A stretch of 57,929 nt of DNA from JBFMFH01 sp040752275 (GTDB taxonomy: Bacteria > Acidobacteriota > Vicinamibacteria > Vicinamibacterales > JAKQTR01), in NCBI GenBank assembly GCA_040752275.1, contig JBFMFH010000090.1:1-57929 (forward strand). Direction: 5' to 3'. This document shows positions 52,253 to 57,929 of this stretch, piece after piece. The position numbers were made by a program, and so were the translations under genes. The notes beneath the pieces are model-generated. The model had not been told where the DNA came from and did no database searches. It worked only from the letters and a program-made list of their open reading frames with translations. Position 1 is the stretch's first letter, and every line of letters starts with the position of its first letter.

Positions 52253-53725
52253 TCAGCGGCGACCCGGATCGTCACTCGGCGTTGGCCGCCGGTAGAAGCT
52301 TCCGCGGTCGAACACGTACCGCCACGCGACTGCGGGCAGCACGCGGGGCACCGTGACGAACGTATTGTAGGTGTTCGCCGCGAGATCCAGCCGCTGGCGA
52401 TCCATCAGCCCGGCCCCGAACTGCACCATGAGGCCGATGTTCCACCAGACGGCGATCACGGAGACGGTGACGAGCATGACGCGCCCGAGGCTGGTACGCG
52501 CCCGTGCGAGGAGGACGGCCAGTCCGATCACCAGCAACGGCGTCAGGGACACGAACCGCCGCTGGCCAAACGCCCCAGCCAGGGTCCAGCTCTCGACCGA
52601 GCCCACAATGTACACCTGCGCAGCCAGCATGACGAGCAGCGACGTGGCCAGCCGCCGCGCCTCGGCTGGAGCCGGTGCCTCCGGCGTTCCGAGGTCGCGT
52701 GGTCCCGGCCGCACGAACAGCACGAACAGCCCGGCGACGGCCAGGATGGCGATGGGGGTCCAGAGGAAGAACCCGTGCTCCGGCGACGCCAAAGCCTCCC
52801 ACGCGTGCGGCGACGACCACGCCATCTTCCGGCTGGTGACCTGCGACGGCCCGATGCGACCGTTGAGGACCAGGTAGCTCATCGCCTGCGGCAGGAAGAC
52901 GATCGTGAAGGTGGCGACGGCCGCCGCAACCCCGGTCAGCCGCCGCCACTGGCGCGTCGTCCAGGCCCGCCACACGAGATCGACGGCCGGTCCGAGCGCG
53001 AAGAGCACATCCTGCTCGCGGAGCATGGCCATCAGTGCCGCCAGAGCGCCGAGAGCAGCCAGCCCGGCGATGGTGTAGCGATCGCGCACGCGCAGCCAGA
53101 CCAGCACGAAGCACGCCACGCCGAATGCGGACGGGGCGTGCGACATCACCGGGGCCACGTACATGTAGAAAAGGAGCGGCGTGCCGAGCCAGACAGCCCA
53201 GACCGCCGCCACGGCCGGCGGATGACTGCGGAGCCCGACCCCTCGGAGCACGTGTCGCGCGCCTGCCCACGAACACACCAGCGCCAGGAGACCGTACAGC
53301 GCGGATCCCCAACACACGGCCGCGACATACGGCCAGGCATGCCCGTCGGCCGGGATCGGGCTTCCGCCGGCACGTGCCAGACGAACGCTAAGGTCCGCCA
53401 CGGCGTAGAAGGGGGACCAGAGGAGGCCCGACCCAATGGTCCCGAAGTTGAGCCTCAGGCCCGTCGGCGAGGTCCGCTCCAGAAACGTCTCGTGAAACAG
53501 GTCGTCGGCGGCCGTGCCCTGGTCGTAGAAGTGACGGTACTCGTTTTCGAACTCCACGTCCCGGTCGAACCAGAGCGAACGAAGATACGAGAAGAACTGG
53601 ATCTCATCCGACGCGTAGATGCGGAGCGTGACGCCGGGAAGCGCCAGCACGAAGGCGAGGACCAGAAGGACGAGCGCTCGCCGTTCAGGAACCGGCCACG
53701 AGGAACTGGACGATCTGCGCGACAT
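52253..53725 (-). CDS. GT39-like / mannosyltransferase-type membrane protein
   Basis: I use ATG 53725, which overlaps the CPBP protease gene by 41 nt; a longer frame upstream is less likely. The 490-residue product has about 10-12 membrane helices. It opens with ALVLLVLAFVLALPGVTLRI, then the acidic loop YASDEIQFFSYLRSLWFDRD, where GT-C enzymes keep their catalytic Asp. Further on it has SGLLWSPFYAVADLSVRLA and MAMLREQDVLFALGPAVDL. The layout matches GT-C transferases that use polyprenyl-linked sugars on the outer side of the membrane. It fits the polymer cluster and could decorate the same glycan or a protein. Confidence 0.75.
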   Translation of the reverse strand: MSRRSSSSSWPVPERRALVLLVLAFVLALPGVTLRIYASDEIQFFSYLRSLWFDRDVEFENEYRHFYDQGTAADDLFHETFLERTSPTGLRLNFGTIGSGLLWSPFYAVADLSVRLARAGGSPIPADGHAWPYVAAVCWGSALYGLLALVCSWAGARHVLRGVGLRSHPPAVAAVWAVWLGTPLLFYMYVAPVMSHAPSAFGVACFVLVWLRVRDRYTIAGLAALGALAALMAMLREQDVLFALGPAVDLVWRAWTTRQWRRLTGVAAAVATFTIVFLPQAMSYLVLNGRIGPSQVTSRKMAWSSPHAWEALASPEHGFFLWTPIAILAVAGLFVLFVRPGPRDLGTPEAPAPAEARRLATSLLVMLAAQVYIVGSVESWTLAGAFGQRRFVSLTPLLVIGLAVLLARARTSLGRVMLVTVSVIAVWWNIGLMVQFGAGLMDRQRLDLAANTYNTFVTVPRVLPAVAWRYVFDRGSFYRRPTPSDDPGRR

Positions 53726-54488
53726 TGAATCCCGAGTGGTTGATGACGGAGGCGCTGATGCTCCGGCGCCAGAGATACAGGATGCCCCAGAACGCACCGA
53801 GCAGCGTCGTGACAATGCCGACGTCCCAGCCCTGTACGAAGTGGCCGGCGCCGAAGGCGAGGCTGAATACGACCAGGCCGACGCGTTCCCCACCGAGGAA
53901 CTGCCCGAAGCGGCGCAACACGAACGCCCGCTGGATCTCCTCCTTCACGCCGCCGCTCAGTACGGCGAGGGCGCCCATCAAGACGGCATCGTGCCCCGTC
54001 TGGACGAAGGGTTCGAAGGGGTTGGCCGGGACGTTATGGAGACCGGGCAGCACCGTGCGGATGCCGGCCAGGGTGCCGGCTACGCCGACCAACACGAGTG
54101 GGACGCAGGCGAACCCGAGCACCAGCTCAGGCGGCTGCCTGCGTCCTCCCAGCAAGACGTCCCGCCAGGAGTCTCGGCGGGCATGCAGGAACGCGGCAAT
54201 CAGTACCAGGACGAGTGCGGTATCCGACAGGAGCAGCGCAAAGACGAACTCGCGAGACAACGTGCCGCCTGCGCCGGTCTGGGCGATCCCCAGCGCCGCC
54301 AGCCCGACCATGACCACGAGTTGGGAGGGAAGGCCCGACACCAGGACGACCTCCAGCAGGGCAGTCAGTCGCTCGGTGGGCCGCGGCGCGGGGCGGGCCT
54401 GACGCTCGAGGTGTGGCGGATCGCCCGCGCCCGGGACCGGGGCGGGCTCTGGGAGGGCCTGGCGCAGGCCCGACAGGTCGGCGTCCAT
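53685..54488 (-). CDS. CPBP-family intramembrane metalloprotease (CAAX-like)
   Basis: ATG 54488 is used (M DADLSGLRQALP); 54521 is an alternative. The 267-residue protein has a polar, Pro-rich N-terminus (about 1-50) and then seven or eight membrane helices. The family motifs are present: EExxxR in GGVKEEIQRAFVLRRF, FxxxH in LAFGAGHFVQG, and HxxxN in ASVINHSGFN. These mark the CPBP (Rce1/Abi-type) intramembrane proteases, with the two Glu and the His residues at the active site. The substrate is unknown; in bacteria such proteins often act on small exported peptides or on bacteriocin-related targets. It is the first gene of the minus-strand cluster. Confidence 0.88.
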   Translation of the reverse strand: MDADLSGLRQALPEPAPVPGAGDPPHLERQARPAPRPTERLTALLEVVLVSGLPSQLVVMVGLAALGIAQTGAGGTLSREFVFALLLSDTALVLVLIAAFLHARRDSWRDVLLGGRRQPPELVLGFACVPLVLVGVAGTLAGIRTVLPGLHNVPANPFEPFVQTGHDAVLMGALAVLSGGVKEEIQRAFVLRRFGQFLGGERVGLVVFSLAFGAGHFVQGWDVGIVTTLLGAFWGILYLWRRSISASVINHSGFNVAQIVQFLVAGS

Positions 54489-54590
54489 GGTCGTTCGGAC
54501 TCTATCATGGGGGAGCGCCAATCATGTGCAGGTGGTCAGGGGAGGCAAAAGCGAATACATGACGAAACATCGGAGATTGGCCGGTAATCC

Positions 54591-54636
54591 ACACCATATT
54601 GCGTTTGACCTAAATAGGTGACACAAGATGTGGTGT
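54591..54636 (+). promoter_or_regulatory. Tandem NrdR-like boxes
   Basis: ACACCATATTGCGTTT (54591-54606) and ACACAAGATGTGGTGT (54621-54636) resemble the NrdR box consensus ACACwATATATwGTGT at 11 and 12 of 16 positions. They are 30 bp apart, start to start. NrdR sites occur in pairs about 31-32 bp apart upstream of ribonucleotide reductase genes, so the arrangement fits closely though not exactly. Confidence 0.6.
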
Positions 54637-54645
54637 TCTTCGCAG

Positions 54646-54674
54646 TTGACAATGACCTTGCCGAGCGTCATATT
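54646..54674 (+). promoter_or_regulatory. Sigma70-type promoter of nrdJ
   Basis: TTGACA at 54646-54651 is followed by CATATT (54669-54674, 17 nt) or TATTAC (19 nt). It lies immediately downstream of the NrdR-like boxes. Confidence 0.6.
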
Positions 54675-54966
54675 ACTTCGCTGTAACCCCGAAGCATGGC
54701 GAGGACATCCCAGCTTCTCGCCAGTGTTCCCATACGAGGCGACGGGTCCGGGCGAAGGGGTCGGAGCGCGTCCAGGTTCTGCAGCGAGCTGTACGTACCG
54801 GAGAGCATCGCGATGGGATGGACGGCGATCCTGAGGCGGGCGTCTCGTCGCCGGAATGCGGCGCGCGGGTCTGGGGAGACCCGGCTGGCGCGTCGCGTCG
54901 GGTGACTGGGTATCGGATTGGAAGCGGCGGCCCCTGGGGCTGGGGCGTCGCAGCGTCGGAGGCGGC

Positions 54967-57777
<2,811 letters not shown>

Positions 57778-57807
57778 GAACAGGGACCGGGGATCAGGGA
57801 TCAGCCC

Positions 57808-57899
57808 CGCCGCGGCCTGCGGCCGGAGTAGACGAGGCTGTGATCCCGAGCGGGTGGCGCCGGACGGGCGCCCGCCGCGGCCTGCAGCCGGAGGAGACA
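57808..57899. repeat. Two copies of a GC-rich palindromic unit after nrdJ
   Basis: CCGCCGCGGCCTGCGGCCGG (57808) and CCGCCGCGGCCTGCAGCCGG (57873) are 65 nt apart and differ by one base over 20, with similar flanks (AGTAGAC, AGGAGAC). The core CGGCC-TGC-GGCCG can fold on itself. The remaining bases to the window edge carry a GACTCCGGG direct repeat. No gene is seen in 57778-57929. Confidence 0.65.
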
Positions 57900-57929
57900 G
57901 GGGACTCCGGGATGACTCCGGGAGGACTC

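Larger units (their letters stand above)
54489..54966. other. AT-rich regulatory region between the CPBP gene and nrdJ
   Basis: These 478 nt contain no supported gene. The AT content is clearly above the surroundings between about 54530 and 54690, where the NrdR-like boxes, the ACCTA-AA-TAGGT palindrome (54608-54619) and the promoter lie. The remainder up to the nrdJ start is GC-rich leader of about 280 nt without a recognisable riboswitch; a cobalamin riboswitch would be the obvious thing to look for, but I see no B12-box-like sequence. Confidence 0.55.

Noticed and set aside
54628..54834. Small plus-strand frame (68 codons) upstream of nrdJ
   Set aside because: It overlaps the promoter and NrdR-like boxes and lacks a ribosome binding site.
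54675..54966. Cobalamin riboswitch in the nrdJ leader
   Set aside because: No B12-box-like sequence was found by eye; the region shows no supported fold.

Overview
This is a high-GC, densely packed bacterial segment. Many adjacent genes overlap by 4 bases (GTGA or ATGA), and GTG and TTG starts are common. The cell is Gram-negative: there is a TamB-type protein, a POTRA/beta-barrel protein of the BamA/TamA family, several lipoproteins and a large outer-membrane barrel protein. The gene content (HslUV, class II ribonucleotide reductase, split acyl-CoA carboxylase, HTH_17 regulators, PEGA and MopE-like proteins) would fit an Acidobacteriota genome, perhaps of the Vicinamibacteria type. That placement is inference; no rRNA or tRNA gene is visible.

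Layout. 1-4.1 kb: the end of a secreted calcium- or metal-binding repeat protein, a membrane-anchored DsbA-like protein and a secreted GH29 alpha-L-fucosidase with a PA14 domain. 4.1-7.2 kb: a MurG-like transferase fused to a HEAT-repeat domain, coupled by ATGA to an MraY. 7.3-9.4 kb: an ABC-F ATPase on the minus strand. 9.4-20.3 kb: the most unusual part, a probable surface-fibre system with five small secreted paralogues (A to E), a PapD-like periplasmic protein, a 1162-residue outer-membrane protein (AMIN-like domain, barrel, two SdrD-B-like domains), an HTH_17 regulator, a regulator with HTH_17 in front of a receiver domain, and a histidine kinase. A related operator-like sequence lies at both ends of this cluster. 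20.5-23.4 kb: an ECF sigma factor, its zinc-type anti-sigma factor and two exported proteins of unknown function.

23.5-27.0 kb: an apparently exported protein-L-isoaspartate methyltransferase, an APC permease that looks leaderless, a small membrane protein and a Gly/Tyr-rich PEGA protein with a C10 tract. 27.2-30.6 kb: hslV-hslU and a lipoprotein. 30.6-36.0 kb: an FAA-family hydrolase, a transaldolase-like aldolase and a three-gene acyl-CoA carboxylase (carboxyltransferase, biotin carboxylase, biotin carrier). 36.0-46.2 kb: TamB-like protein, BamA/TamA-like protein, SurA-like protein and a DUF2723 membrane protein, all overlapping in one operon. 46.3-54.5 kb (minus): an envelope polysaccharide or glycosylation cluster with three GT4 glycosyltransferases, a methyltransferase, a GT39-like membrane protein and a CPBP protease. 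54.5-57.8 kb: the B12-dependent ribonucleotide reductase nrdJ behind NrdR-like boxes, then a short repeat-rich end.

The window is dominated by envelope biology: making, exporting and decorating surface polymers and proteins, with at least two dedicated signalling systems (histidine kinase/receiver and ECF sigma/anti-sigma). Intergenic DNA carries several families of short repeats, including heptamer arrays that sometimes run into the ends of coding regions.
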